In this document: piece after piece, positions 27,959 to 38,337 of the stretch
Layout: every line of letters begins with the position of its first letter
Position numbering within the stretch: position 1 is the first letter of the stretch
Assembly: GCA_039917935.1 (NCBI GenBank)
Contig: JBDSIM010000176.1
Coordinates: 1 to 64,000 of the forward strand
From: Chryseosolibacter sp039917935
Lineage (GTDB): Bacteria > Bacteroidota > Bacteroidia > Cytophagales > Cyclobacteriaceae
Reading direction: 5' to 3'
Length of the DNA: 64,000 nucleotides
Notes under the pieces: model-generated
Told to the model about the DNA's origin: nothing
The model's database searches: none
What the model saw: only the letters and a program-made list of their open reading frames with translations
Position numbers and translations under genes: made by a program

Positions 27959-28207
27959 TTATAAATATTTGAACTGAAGCAGATATAAAAACAGGATCCC
28001 CGTAGCGCCAATGAGTATCCATGATACAATGACCAAGGGTTTCTTGTACGCCAACATTTTTGGCTCCATCGTCAGGGCATTGATAACGAAGGACGCTCCT
28101 GCAAAAGCATAAAGACTGAACTCGAGTAAATCGCCAATGGAAAACTGATAAATTCCGACGCCTATGAATATTGCGCCAACCAAATACTGGCGAGTTTGCG
28201 CGTTCAT
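27959..28207 (-). CDS. Small membrane protein (82 aa)
   Basis: Two to three hydrophobic helices (YLVGAIFIGVGIYQF, LYAFAGASFVINAL, VIVSWILIGATGILFLYLL) in 82 residues, with no other motif. Its ATG overlaps the uvrA stop as TAATG, so it is co-translated with uvrA. I do not recognise a family. A role in DNA repair is not implied by the overlap. Confidence 0.7.
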   Translation of the reverse strand: MNAQTRQYLVGAIFIGVGIYQFSIGDLLEFSLYAFAGASFVINALTMEPKMLAYKKPLVIVSWILIGATGILFLYLLQFKYL

Positions 28208-31068
28208 TATTTTCTTTCTTTTAATTCGGCTTTCAAAAACATCCCCGTATAACTGGCAGGGTTTCTAGAGACCTCTTCCGGCGTGCCCTTGGCTACGATT
28301 CTTCCCCCTTTTGCTCCGCCTTCAGGGCCAAGGTCAACGATAAAATCGGCCGTTTTAATCACGTCCATGTTGTGTTCAATGACCAGCACTGAATTTCCTT
28401 TCGCCACCAGCTTTTGCAACACATCCAGCAGATGGGAAATGTCCTGAAAATGCAATCCCGTGGTCGGTTCATCGAGGATATAAAATGTTTTTCCGGTATC
28501 GCGCTTTGAAAGTTCTGTAGCGAGTTTGACCCGTTGCGCCTCTCCACCTGAGAGTGTTGTAGCATGTTGCCCCAAAGAGATGTATCCTAAACCTACTTCG
28601 TCGAGCGTCTGAATCTTCCGCAGAATTCGGGGCTGCTTTTCAAAGAATGAAACGGCCTCCTCTACGGTCATATCCAATACATCAGAAATCGATTTTCCTT
28701 TGAACCTCACTTCCAGCGTTTCGCGATTGTACCTTTTGCCTTTGCAGGTTTCACAGGGCACATGTATGTCAGGCAAAAACTCCATTTCAATCAATCGGAG
28801 ACCCGCGCCTTCGCACGTTTCACATCTCCCACCCTTCACATTAAAGGAGAACCTTCCCGTTTTATATCCCCTGATCTTTGCTTCAGGTAGTTGTGAGTAA
28901 AGATCTCTGATCTCTGTAAAAACGCCCGTGTACGTAGCCGGATTGGAACGGGGTGTCCGACCAATAGGCGACTGATCCACTTCAATCACTTTATCAAGGT
29001 GCTCCAGGCCTTCCACTTTTTTGAAAGCGAGCGGTTCTGTTCGTGAATTGTAAAATTCCCTGTTAAGAATGGGAAAAAGAGTTTCATGAATGAGGGTGGA
29101 TTTGCCACTTCCAGACACACCGGTGATACAGGTAAGTGTACCCAACGGAATATGCAGGTCAATATTTTTAAGATTGTTTCCCGAGGCCCCTTTCAGGATT
29201 AAACTTTCCCCTTTACCTTTTCTGCGCTCGCGGTTATAGGGTATGGTAACAGTGCCATTCAGATATCCGGCGGTTTTACTGGATGATCGCAGGAATTCCT
29301 GAGGAGTACCTTCGGCGATAACATGACCACCATGCCTGCCGGCACCAGGCCCGATATCGAGAATATAGTCTGACTCAAGCATCATATCCTTATCATGTTC
29401 AACCACAATTACGGAGTTTCCAAGATCTCGGAGATCCTTTAGTGCTTTGATGAGTTTCACGTTATCGCGAGCGTGCAAACCAATGCTGGGTTCATCAAGA
29501 ATATACAATACACCAACCAACTGAGTGCCTATCTGCGTTGCCAGACGGATACGTTGTGACTCACCCCCGCTCAAGGTTCTGATAGGCCTGTGAAGGTGAA
29601 GATATTCCAACCCGACATCGAGTAGAAAGCCAATCCGTTTGCGGATCTCCTTTAGAACCTCAGTAGCGATAATCCTTTGCTTTGAATCCAGGCGGTCTTC
29701 AAGACCAACAAACCATTTTTTAAGTTCGTCAATTCCCAAAACTGAAAGTTCTGCAATATTTTTACCGTCAAGTTTAAAATGCAGGGATTCTTTCTTGAGC
29801 CGGGCTCCGCTGCATTCGGGACAGGTGCGGATAATCGTAAAATCCTCCACCCATTTCTTAAGGGCTTCAGAACCTTCATCTCGTTGCTTCTCAAGAAAGT
29901 TGATAATACCTTCAAAACGCGTACTCCATTCAGTTCCGGGATATTTTACAGAGGGTACACCCACGGGCTCATCGTCTCCGTATAACAAAATATTGAGCAC
30001 TTCTTTTGGAACGTTTTTTATGGGTGTTGACAGAGTGAGTTTATAGCGCTTGAGAATCGCTTCGATTTTTTTAAAAATCCAGATGTCGCGATATTCTCCC
30101 AGAGGCAAAATTCCACCGCGGCTGATACTTAGATTCTTGTCAGGGATTACGGATTGTTCAGTGATCTCTTCAATCTGCCCGAGACCATTACAATTCGGGC
30201 ATGCGCCATAAGGTGAATTAAACGAAAAGGAATTGGGTGCAGGTTCATCATATGACAAACCTGTTTTGGGATCCATAAGGAACTTTGAAAAATGATGGAC
30301 CTTGCCATCTTCTTCAATCAACATTAAAACACCTTTACCTTCTTTTAAGGATTTGTTGATGGATTGTCCGATGCGGGCAAGGTCTTTCTTATCCGCCATG
30401 ATTCTGTCCATCACGATTTCTATATCATGGATCTTATATCGATCGACCTGCATTTTTGCGGTGATATCCATGATCGTTCCATCCACCCGCACTTTTGGGT
30501 AACCAGATTTACGGATCTGTTGAAAGAGTTCGCGATAGTGACCTTTTCGCCCTTTAATGATGGGCGCCAGCAATACCAGCTTTTTTCCGTTAAAATTATT
30601 AAGGATAGTATCCAGTATCTGGTCTTCCGACTGGCGAATCATTTTTTCTCCGCTTAGATATGAAAAAGCTTCTCCGGCCCTGGCATAAAGCAGGCGCATG
30701 AAATCGTAGATTTCAGTAACGGTTCCTACTGTTGACCGGGGGTTTCGTGAAGTGGTCTTTTGCTCGATTGAGATTACAGGACTCAGGCCGTTGATCTTAT
30801 CGACATCAGGCCTTTCCAGATTACCCAGAAAACTCCGCGCATAAGCAGAAAAACTTTCCATATAACGGCGTTGCCCCTCTGCATAAATGGTATCAAATGC
30901 CAGGGAGGATTTCCCACTGCCGCTGATACCCGTGATTACCACCAGTTTATTTCGTGGAACAGAAACATTAATGTTCTTTAAATTGTGCTCACGGGCACCA
31001 ATAACCTCTATATTTTCATGACCGATAAGGTCAATAACTTTTTTCTCTGCTGCTGTTGCTGTGGACAT
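28207..31068 (-). CDS. uvrA: Excinuclease ABC subunit A
   Basis: About 953 residues; damage-recognition ATPase of nucleotide excision repair. Walker A sites are TGISGSGKSS near the N-terminus and TGVSGSGKST in the second half, ABC signatures LSGGESQRI and LSGGEAQRV, and zinc-finger cysteines in CPNCNGLGQ and CETCEGAGL/CETCKGKRY. Family hallmark EYGRRY-like EGQRRYMESFSAYARSFL is present. I start at the internal Met at 31068; the ORF could start at 31092 (MYSSYLPA), but the extra residues look like leader DNA. Followed without gap by the small membrane protein gene. Confidence 0.97.
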   Translation of the reverse strand: MSTATAAEKKVIDLIGHENIEVIGAREHNLKNINVSVPRNKLVVITGISGSGKSSLAFDTIYAEGQRRYMESFSAYARSFLGNLERPDVDKINGLSPVISIEQKTTSRNPRSTVGTVTEIYDFMRLLYARAGEAFSYLSGEKMIRQSEDQILDTILNNFNGKKLVLLAPIIKGRKGHYRELFQQIRKSGYPKVRVDGTIMDITAKMQVDRYKIHDIEIVMDRIMADKKDLARIGQSINKSLKEGKGVLMLIEEDGKVHHFSKFLMDPKTGLSYDEPAPNSFSFNSPYGACPNCNGLGQIEEITEQSVIPDKNLSISRGGILPLGEYRDIWIFKKIEAILKRYKLTLSTPIKNVPKEVLNILLYGDDEPVGVPSVKYPGTEWSTRFEGIINFLEKQRDEGSEALKKWVEDFTIIRTCPECSGARLKKESLHFKLDGKNIAELSVLGIDELKKWFVGLEDRLDSKQRIIATEVLKEIRKRIGFLLDVGLEYLHLHRPIRTLSGGESQRIRLATQIGTQLVGVLYILDEPSIGLHARDNVKLIKALKDLRDLGNSVIVVEHDKDMMLESDYILDIGPGAGRHGGHVIAEGTPQEFLRSSSKTAGYLNGTVTIPYNRERRKGKGESLILKGASGNNLKNIDLHIPLGTLTCITGVSGSGKSTLIHETLFPILNREFYNSRTEPLAFKKVEGLEHLDKVIEVDQSPIGRTPRSNPATYTGVFTEIRDLYSQLPEAKIRGYKTGRFSFNVKGGRCETCEGAGLRLIEMEFLPDIHVPCETCKGKRYNRETLEVRFKGKSISDVLDMTVEEAVSFFEKQPRILRKIQTLDEVGLGYISLGQHATTLSGGEAQRVKLATELSKRDTGKTFYILDEPTTGLHFQDISHLLDVLQKLVAKGNSVLVIEHNMDVIKTADFIVDLGPEGGAKGGRIVAKGTPEEVSRNPASYTGMFLKAELKERK

Positions 31069-31224
31069 GGCCGGTAAATATGAAGAATACAAAGTTTATA
31101 TCCATATCGTTTCAAATGAAATGAATAAAAGGCGGCCACACAATGGTTCACAGTTGGCGAGGGGCAATTGATAAGTGTGAGAACACTTGCCGGGAAACCG
31201 GAAATCAGAAAGGCTAGTGCCTAA

Positions 31225-31745
31225 TCAAAATACAATAGATGTATTCAATAACTTTGATTTTATCACGCCAATATCCTCCGCTATTAAATTAAATCGTTTG
31301 ATAACTAATTCAAAACCCGTTGTTAATTTACTTTCAGGATCAATAATCCAATACTCTTTAACCGCGAAACGCTCATATAATTGTTTCTTCATGACGCGAT
31401 CATGGTCTTTATTGTTCGGCGACAATACTTCTATAAGAATATCAGGAACCCCATGAATGTGCCCTTTTTCATCAATAATCTTCCGATTTTTCGTTTAACA
31501 CAACAATAATATCCGGTTGTACAACATTTTTCAGTTCATCCAGATATACATCAAAAGGAGCAATAATAACTTCCCCCTTCCCCCGTCTAAAACATCATCA
31601 CACAATTTTCTACATATTTCCTGAAAAGTTTTTTGATGGGAAAATATAGGCGAAGGGGACCTATACAATTGATTATCGATAACTCTGCCAGGGTCCCCTC
31701 CGGAAGCCTTTTATAGACTTCTATCACGTCCTGGGCGGTATTTCA
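31225..31745 (-). pseudogene. Uma2-family pseudogene with several frameshifts
   Basis: Reading leftward, fragments of an Uma2 protein appear in changing frames: VIEVYKRLPEGTLAE, then DNQLYRSPSPIFSHQKTF, then EVIIAPFDVYLDELKNVVQP and DIIVVLNEKSE, then GHIHGVPDILIEVLSPNN, KDHDRVMKKQLYERFAVKE and YWIIDPESKL, ending at 31225. Shifts are needed near 31690, 31580 and 31485. The Uma2 PDIIVV and VEVLSP motifs are recognisable, so this was a full gene of about 190 residues. No start codon is left intact. Confidence 0.85.
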
Positions 31746-31864
31746 ATCGAAGGCCTCATACTATAAAATTACAAAAATCAGTTGAATATGTTGAGACCTT
31801 TTCGGGGCTAAAGGTTTTCCAAAACCATCAAGCCACATCCTATCAGGAATATTGTGGAGGAGCA

Positions 31865-32743
31865 CTACGGCACCTCATTCCCGGATGAAATCCTGAGCAT
31901 CTCAAACCAATCCTGCCGGGCGATTTTAATGTCAACGGCTTTTGCACTTTCAAGGATGCGTTCGGGTTTGGTTGTTCCAATCACAGGAAAAATATTGGCA
32001 GGATGGGCTAACAACCAGGCAAGGGCCAGCTGGGTTTCACTTGCCTGATACTTTTCTTTATTAAACCACAGTGAACTTTCTCCGTTTTGTGATACCAGTT
32101 TACCCTGGCCCAGGGGAGAGTATGCCATCGGGGCTGTTTCATTTTTTAACAGCACATCAAGCGTACCATCGTAGAGTGCATCAAGTTTACTTAAAGAGAA
32201 CTCAATCTGATTGGTGACCAGGGGGAAAGGCAAAAACTGCTGAAGCATTTCGAATTGGGTAGGAGTAAAGTTAGATACCCCGAAGTGCAATACTTTTCCG
32301 CTTTGTTTCAGCAATCCAAAAGTTTCTGAAACTTGTTCGGGGTCCATGAATGGATCCGGACGGTGAATCAGTAAGAGATCCAGATAATCCGTCGCCAATT
32401 CTTTCAGTGAATTATCCACCGATTTAAGGATATGGGCTTTAGACGTATCATAATGTTTGACCCAGGTTTGCGGATGTTTTGAAGACTTCAGCATAATGCC
32501 GCACTTGCTGATTAGTTGAATGTTTTTTCGAATGGCAGGATTCTTTTTTATGACCTCTCCAAAGATTTTTTGATTTTCATAATCCCCGTAAATATCTGCG
32601 TGATCAAACGAGGTAATGCCCGCATCAATAGAAGTGTTGATCAAGGTATCCACATCAGATGCATGGGCGGCATCCCAACGCCATGCCCCCGCTACAATAC
32701 GCGAAAGGGCAGGCCCTTTCAGATGAAGGTGTTTACGCTCCAT
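31865..32743 (-). CDS. Aldo/keto reductase, YdhF-like (292 aa)
   Basis: Cytosolic NADPH-type aldo/keto reductase. Motifs: GAWRWDAAHASDVDTLI, SFDHADIYGDYENQKIFG with the Asp and Tyr, LISKCGI with the Lys, and LLLIHRPDPFMDP with the His. The C-terminal cofactor part is FPVIGTTKPERILESA. This is the YdhF-like subgroup, different from the reductase at 2977. It follows the NIPSNAP gene by 28 bases, so they are likely one unit at the border of the oxidative catabolic region. It might reduce a keto-sugar produced there, but this is inference from position. Confidence 0.92.
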   Translation of the reverse strand: MERKHLHLKGPALSRIVAGAWRWDAAHASDVDTLINTSIDAGITSFDHADIYGDYENQKIFGEVIKKNPAIRKNIQLISKCGIMLKSSKHPQTWVKHYDTSKAHILKSVDNSLKELATDYLDLLLIHRPDPFMDPEQVSETFGLLKQSGKVLHFGVSNFTPTQFEMLQQFLPFPLVTNQIEFSLSKLDALYDGTLDVLLKNETAPMAYSPLGQGKLVSQNGESSLWFNKEKYQASETQLALAWLLAHPANIFPVIGTTKPERILESAKAVDIKIARQDWFEMLRISSGNEVP

Positions 32744-32771
32744 AAATAAAATTCACAGGTTGATGCCTGAA

Positions 32772-33548
32772 TTAAATCTGTGAGTACGATACAGGCTCGA
32801 AGAATATTTTATAAATCCTGGATACGGTGTTCGCATACTCAGGCAACTTGGATACTTTCTGCCAGGCAGGATCAGCGCTGAAAGCTTTCCATGCCTGGTC
32901 GCGTTCTTCCATGTTTCTAAACACTGTCATATAAGTAAGACAGGGAAGATTTGGACCACTGATATTTTCGCCAAAAAAAACAGGATTTAACTTCACGCGG
33001 TTAAAAATATCGAATTCACTTTCGTTGAACATTTTTACTTTACGCGCTACAGCATCCTCACTGTATCCCTCATAAATACGAAATTCAAACAGCCTTTGCC
33101 CGCTTGAAGGGACCGCTATTTTGGGATGGCCATCAAAGGCTGTCATTAAAGAACTATCATAACGTTCAAAGACCGCCTGGTCAACCGGGATTTTGCTGTA
33201 GTCACCTGCTGCCTGTGCAAAATCTTTATCCTTTTTAAGGTCCATGGTTATTTTTGAAAAATCCTCAAAGGATGCATATGGAATGAGCATATAAATGGTT
33301 GCCGGTTCTGATTTGCTCAATTCGCTGAATACCCCCACGTTTTTTACTCCTTTGTTATTGAGGGCAGGTATAAGCGCTTTCGACAGGTAGTTATCAAGCG
33401 GAACTTGATTCCTGCGCATATGATAGGTACGGAATTCATATACTTCCTTGCTTTTGGAACCACCTTGCGCGTTGCCTGAAGACAAGCCGACGCCTGCCAT
33501 GGCAGTAGTCGTCAATACTGATTTTTGTATAAAGTCTCTTCTTTTCAT
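32772..33548 (-). CDS. Tat-exported NIPSNAP-family protein
   Basis: 258 residues. The leader is MKRRDFIQKSVLTTTAMAG, a twin-arginine-like motif with hydrophobic tail, so folded export is probable. The body has two NIPSNAP dimeric alpha/beta barrel halves, the first starting VYEFRTYHMRRNQVP (residues about 36-50) and the second LFEFRIYEGYSEDAV (about 150-165). NIPSNAP proteins in these bacteria often sit in sugar catabolic loci with Gfo/Idh and DUF1080 proteins; their role is unknown. Same direction as the VCBS-repeat lipoprotein upstream. Confidence 0.88.
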   Translation of the reverse strand: MKRRDFIQKSVLTTTAMAGVGLSSGNAQGGSKSKEVYEFRTYHMRRNQVPLDNYLSKALIPALNNKGVKNVGVFSELSKSEPATIYMLIPYASFEDFSKITMDLKKDKDFAQAAGDYSKIPVDQAVFERYDSSLMTAFDGHPKIAVPSSGQRLFEFRIYEGYSEDAVARKVKMFNESEFDIFNRVKLNPVFFGENISGPNLPCLTYMTVFRNMEERDQAWKAFSADPAWQKVSKLPEYANTVSRIYKIFFEPVSYSQI

Positions 33549-33689
33549 ATGACTGATTTTGTGAGCGAAAATAGCATTATTTAGATAAAAAATAGGCGGA
33601 ATTATATGCGTTCTTATGCCTGTGCTGGTTAATTAAGGCTTCAAAACAGAATACCCAATACTATTAAAAAGCCAAAGCGCGGTTATTTT

Positions 33690-34919
33690 TTATAAAATCA
33701 CCCGCTCAAATACAAACACACCTTTTTTATTGGCGACTACTATATCCGATGCATTATCGCCGGTGATATCCTGTGTAATAATATTCAGACCTGAGCCTGA
33801 GTCGTTGTCTATCTCATGGCCTTTAAAGAATGGTTCATTGCGGGGCGTATGTTCAAACCAGTATAAAACGGCCGGGTCATGAGCGCCAGGATCATTGTCA
33901 GTATCATTATGGGCGAAGAACCGTTTGCCTACTATAAGATCCGGATTTCCATCTCCACTCAGGTCAATCAGTGCTGAAGAATGTGATTGGGAGAATGCAT
34001 TGCTGAATTCATGTTTCTTCCAGGTCATATTTCCCTGGCCATCTTTTCCTTGTTCATACCACCAGATTCCGTATCGATGGGCGGACGCGCTGACAACGTC
34101 ATGCAATCCGTCGCCATTCACATCCAGAGCATGCATATGCGAGCAGTCTTCGCCGAGATCAGCCGGATGAAAAACCCAGTTGGGTTTCATACGATCTTCC
34201 GGTGCTTCCCACCAGCCTTGTTTTATAATAACATCTTTTCGGCCGTCCATGTTGAGATCGCCAAGACCAATGCCATGAGAAAACCGATCCGTTCCAGGAA
34301 CGTTTTTTTCACTGATTGCGAACTTGGTCCAGGTTGTAGCTTTCTTATCCAGGGGTGCACGCAACCAAACTATCTGCTTCTCTTTAGAATCTGCGCATAA
34401 AATATCGAGACGGCCATCACCATCCATATCCACAAATGCCGGGGATTCATTTCCCACTTCAACCGTTTCATGCAAAATGTGTTTTATCCAGGGGCCGTCT
34501 GCATTTTTAGGATTCTCGTACCACCAGGCGACCTTGCCAGGATAATCGATCAGAATAAGATCTATCCATTCATCCTGGTTTACATCAAGACTATAATTTA
34601 TAAATGAATTGCTGTACTCTTTGGCAGGATCAAAGGATTTTCCTTCAAAAATCTCATGCGCTTCCCAGTCCGGTGCCTGAAACCAATAGGCTCCCGCCAT
34701 GACGTCGACATTCCCGTCGTGATTAACATCACCCACGGCCACGCCTTCCGAAATAAATTCACGGGTTAAAATATGTTTCTTAAACGCTACCGAATCCGTT
34801 GGCATGGCAGATGAAGAGTCAGATGAGGACTCGGACGATTCTTGATTCCTACCCGTGCAGGAAGCAACGAAGATCATGAAGCCGATTCCAAGAATTGTGT
34901 TATTTAATATTTTTTTCAT
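33690..34919 (-). CDS. FG-GAP/VCBS-repeat lipoprotein (409 aa)
   Basis: Signal peptide with lipobox (FVASC, Cys near residue 21) and a low-complexity Ser/Glu linker. Then a beta-propeller made of FG-GAP/VCBS repeats; calcium-binding blade motifs recur, for example GDVNHDGNVDVMAG, DVNQDEWIDLIL, VDMDGDGRLDILC, GDLNMDGRKDVIIK, DVNGDGLHDVVSA, IDLSGDGNPDLIVG and DITGDNASDIVVA. Such proteins are common in planctomycetes and Bacteroidota glycan loci and may bind ligands at the cell surface; catalysis is not evident. It is 57 bases downstream of the 1028-residue cytochrome protein, in the same direction. Confidence 0.92.
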   Translation of the reverse strand: MKKILNNTILGIGFMIFVASCTGRNQESSESSSDSSSAMPTDSVAFKKHILTREFISEGVAVGDVNHDGNVDVMAGAYWFQAPDWEAHEIFEGKSFDPAKEYSNSFINYSLDVNQDEWIDLILIDYPGKVAWWYENPKNADGPWIKHILHETVEVGNESPAFVDMDGDGRLDILCADSKEKQIVWLRAPLDKKATTWTKFAISEKNVPGTDRFSHGIGLGDLNMDGRKDVIIKQGWWEAPEDRMKPNWVFHPADLGEDCSHMHALDVNGDGLHDVVSASAHRYGIWWYEQGKDGQGNMTWKKHEFSNAFSQSHSSALIDLSGDGNPDLIVGKRFFAHNDTDNDPGAHDPAVLYWFEHTPRNEPFFKGHEIDNDSGSGLNIITQDITGDNASDIVVANKKGVFVFERVIL

Positions 34920-34976
34920 GGATAATTTTTAAGGTCTGGTACTTTGCCTGTTCATGGCGTACAGGTTCCGGATTGG

Positions 34977-37900
34977 TTAGCTTTGAAGGCCCAGTAAATA
35001 TTTTACCAGTGCATTAAATTCTTTTTGTGAAAGCACATTTCCAAAATGATCAGGCATCAAAGTGTACTTGGACGCTTTTTGTTCTGCAATGTTGGCTTTC
35101 GGCACTGAAAATTCCTTTCCGGTAACATCTGCAAATATGATTACTTCCCCTTCTTCCCGACGCAATAATCCGCTCATCACATTGCCATCCTTTAAGGTGA
35201 TGGTATAATTCCTGAAAGATTCGGATACGTTCCGGTTCGGATCAAGAATTTTTTCAGCCAATGCACGCGGTCCCCATTTCCCCACACCATCGAGTTGCGG
35301 ACCAATGGCCCCTCCTTCATTTCCAATCGCATGGCAGGTGGAGCAGTTCTGACGAAAAACCATTTTGCCGGAGTCTGGTGAAACCGATTCTGTAAGAGAA
35401 TTGAAATCAATCAGCCTGGTGTCAATGAGCGTTTGCCTTTCTTTGCTGATTGGCTCAAGCCTGGCAGTTATCGACTGGTATTCTTTCTGCTGAACCTGCG
35501 AAATATTCAGCAGTATCCGCTCCTCTACTTTCGGTTCAATAAGGGTTCGTGGCAGGAGCTCGCCTCTTTTAACTTTCCTGAAAATAATATTTTTCCCTTC
35601 GGCAGAACCCGCCAATGACATTACAATGGCGGATTGAAGGTCAGGAGGGGCGTTGTTGACTTTACTTAAAATATTATTAACCGCCGGACCAGAAAAATCA
35701 CCCAGTAACGAGGCCACACGGTTCTTAAATTGAGAAGGTACAGTGTCATTCAATATTTTTCCTGCCAGACCTGCGTTTTTGTTGGTGTCCATGATCAGCA
35801 GCGAACGCAGGGCCGAAACTTTTACTTCAATATCCGCTCCGGATCCGGGTTTTAAAAAGGATAATAACGCAGGCTCCATCGTCCGCATTTTATACTTTCC
35901 CGCCAGATCAGACGCAAATTTCTGTTTGGCAACCACCTCAGGTGATCTTTGATCAGCACTTGCCGGATATTGATTAAGCAAACCCTTAGCTAGCGCTGTG
36001 CCCCACCGTTGAAACTGTGCACTTTCCTTGCCTGCTCTTCGGGCGATTCCCTGTTGAATTCCTTTGAAAACAAAATAGTCTGAATCGACATTTTCTTCTT
36101 CTTCCTGCATGGAATTAGCCAGGGCTGGCTCCAGTTGTTCCTCCGGTATATAACGCGCCAGGTGTTCGTATAATGTTGTTAATTTGTCGCCTTGCACAGA
36201 CGTATTCTCTATATGACGGGCTAAAAATATAGCGGATGCTTCAGAAGGAACCCCGACGATTACGTCCACGAGATATCCGGCATCCCTTTCACTCCATTCC
36301 CGGGCAATGACCGACTTCATTACTCCGTCGTTTCTTAAAAGATTTCTCAATACCAGTCGGGTCGTATAAAGCTGATGGGTATCGTTATCGGCAACTTCAT
36401 TTCGCGATGAAAGAGCTTTCTCCAGCGATTGACTTGTCGTGAACTTTGCTAAAAGTTCGGTAGCAGCTCTCTTTACATGCGGATCTTTATCGTCAAGCGC
36501 ATCAGCCACCAGTTCAAAATAACTATCTTCCAGGGGATTTTTTTCCGCCAGAATACGCATGGTGTGAGTCCTTACCACAGGATCTTTATGAACAGCAGAT
36601 CGTTTAATCAAATCATCTTGTAAGGCATCAAGACGTTGCAGGACCCAGAGAGCATGAATGTATTCTCTTGGACTGACGTTGTTCTTATCTATCAAGTCTG
36701 TCAGGAGTTTGACCGCAGGTTGACCTATCCGGTCCGCGAGTTGGTCGGCGGCAGCCATTCTAATCACCAGGTTATCGCTGTTCAGGGAAGATACTAATTC
36801 ACCCGCCGCAACAGCGGTGAGATCTTTCAATGTATTGTGCTCCCCTTTGTAGGTGATTCGCCAGATCCGCCCGCTGATCCTATCCCTCTTCGGGTGATTC
36901 AATGGCACTTCATAATGACCAATGATGCTGTTATAAAAATCTGCAATATAGAGCGCGCCATCGGGACCCAACTTAACGTCTACAGGCCGAAACCAGGGAT
37001 CATCACTCAGTACAAATTCTTCTTCCAGCCTACCTACAGGCGTGGAACCTTTGTAAGAATAGGAATTCCTATATACGCGCGATGCCACAGCATCGCCGAT
37101 ATAAAAATTGCTTTGGTATTCTTTCGGATATTTAACATCAGCGTAATAGGCAATGCCGGCGAGGGCCGTAGCTTCGCGCTCCAGCGGTTTCATATCTGGT
37201 GCAAAGCCCATACCTTCTTCTTTACCCCATTGGGTATAATCAGCACCCCTGATGAGTTGATACAGTGGGGAAGTATGACAATCGGTGGAGTATAGATATC
37301 CGAGCTCGTCGTAAGCCAGTCCAAAAGGATTGATCCTTCCGTGGGTCATGTGTTCCACCCGGCGCCCGTCAATGGTAAAGCGGAAAGTATTTCCTGAAAT
37401 CATTTTGATGGAATCTCCGTCGGCGCCCGCAACCGTCGACCGGTTGGTAAATCCGTGACAGGCGTGTATCCAGCCATCATAACCACGCATGAAATTATTG
37501 ACCATGCCATGCGTATCCCTGTGCTGGAAAGGACCGAACAGAAGTTTGGTGTTATCAGCTTTTCCGTCGCTGTCGCTGTCGGTAAACTTATAAACACCGG
37601 GAATACTGTATGCCACCGCCCCATCATGTACAGGAAATATACCGATCGGTATATTTAAGGTATCGCTGAATTGTATAAACCGGTCTGCTTTCCCATCATC
37701 ATTTGTATCTTCAAGAATAGTGATCCGGTCGGTGCCCTTGCCTGGTGAAGAAGGAAAAGGGTATTCAAAGGATTGTGTCACCCACATTCTTCCTTTGGCG
37801 TCAAAAGTGATATTGATAGGCTTTCCGATGTCAGGCTCGGAAGCATACAATGCTATTTCAAACCCCGGAGGGAGTTTAAAACCGGATTGCTCATCAGCTG

Positions 37901-38063
37901 GTGTGCGGGCTTCTGTCGACCGGATATGTTCGTTAAATTTTTTGCCGCTGAATCTTGTGCTATCGGCGGTGTCGCTTTGTTCGCTTTTTTTACAGCCCAC
38001 CAAAAAAATGCTGATAAAAAGGGCCATGCCAATAACCTTTCGTACGGTCATTATTTTATTCAT
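34977..38063 (-). CDS. PVC-type dehydrogenase-like beta-propeller, HEAT repeats and haem domain (1028 aa lipoprotein)
   Basis: Exported lipoprotein (Cys near 24, IFLVGC). Residues about 60-400 form a propeller of the Pirellula/Verrucomicrobium membrane-bound dehydrogenase type (TIGR02604-like), with ITILEDTNDDGKADRF and DSDSDGKADNTKLLFG. HEAT-like repeats follow (about 430-850: AAADQLADRIGQPAVKLL, VVRTHTMRILAEK). The C-terminus is a TIGR02603-like haem domain with CSTCH at 907-911, then GPQLDGVGKWGPRALAEKIL and DPNRNVSESFRNYT. It probably oxidises an exported sugar or alcohol and passes electrons to the haem; cofactor and substrate are unknown. One of four such fusions in the region. Confidence 0.92.
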   Translation of the reverse strand: MNKIMTVRKVIGMALFISIFLVGCKKSEQSDTADSTRFSGKKFNEHIRSTEARTPADEQSGFKLPPGFEIALYASEPDIGKPINITFDAKGRMWVTQSFEYPFPSSPGKGTDRITILEDTNDDGKADRFIQFSDTLNIPIGIFPVHDGAVAYSIPGVYKFTDSDSDGKADNTKLLFGPFQHRDTHGMVNNFMRGYDGWIHACHGFTNRSTVAGADGDSIKMISGNTFRFTIDGRRVEHMTHGRINPFGLAYDELGYLYSTDCHTSPLYQLIRGADYTQWGKEEGMGFAPDMKPLEREATALAGIAYYADVKYPKEYQSNFYIGDAVASRVYRNSYSYKGSTPVGRLEEEFVLSDDPWFRPVDVKLGPDGALYIADFYNSIIGHYEVPLNHPKRDRISGRIWRITYKGEHNTLKDLTAVAAGELVSSLNSDNLVIRMAAADQLADRIGQPAVKLLTDLIDKNNVSPREYIHALWVLQRLDALQDDLIKRSAVHKDPVVRTHTMRILAEKNPLEDSYFELVADALDDKDPHVKRAATELLAKFTTSQSLEKALSSRNEVADNDTHQLYTTRLVLRNLLRNDGVMKSVIAREWSERDAGYLVDVIVGVPSEASAIFLARHIENTSVQGDKLTTLYEHLARYIPEEQLEPALANSMQEEEENVDSDYFVFKGIQQGIARRAGKESAQFQRWGTALAKGLLNQYPASADQRSPEVVAKQKFASDLAGKYKMRTMEPALLSFLKPGSGADIEVKVSALRSLLIMDTNKNAGLAGKILNDTVPSQFKNRVASLLGDFSGPAVNNILSKVNNAPPDLQSAIVMSLAGSAEGKNIIFRKVKRGELLPRTLIEPKVEERILLNISQVQQKEYQSITARLEPISKERQTLIDTRLIDFNSLTESVSPDSGKMVFRQNCSTCHAIGNEGGAIGPQLDGVGKWGPRALAEKILDPNRNVSESFRNYTITLKDGNVMSGLLRREEGEVIIFADVTGKEFSVPKANIAEQKASKYTLMPDHFGNVLSQKEFNALVKYLLGLQS

Positions 38064-38337
38064 TTTTTTAATCTCATTTTTAATTTACGTCAATACCAAC
38101 GCCGCAATACCTGGAAAGCCATATCAACTTTATAGCACCCGCGTGACCGATGTCTCTTTTGTTACAACCTTTGGGATATACGCTTTCAGAGAAAGAATCC
38201 ACAAATTTAAGGCTCACATTCCGGACCCCAACGTGAAATATAGTCAAAATGACAGGAAAAAAAACCTCTATTCTGTCAAGGCATAAGCCTTAGATACAAT
38301 TGAAGCGTCCATAATGTTTTAGTAAAGTTTTAGTAAA

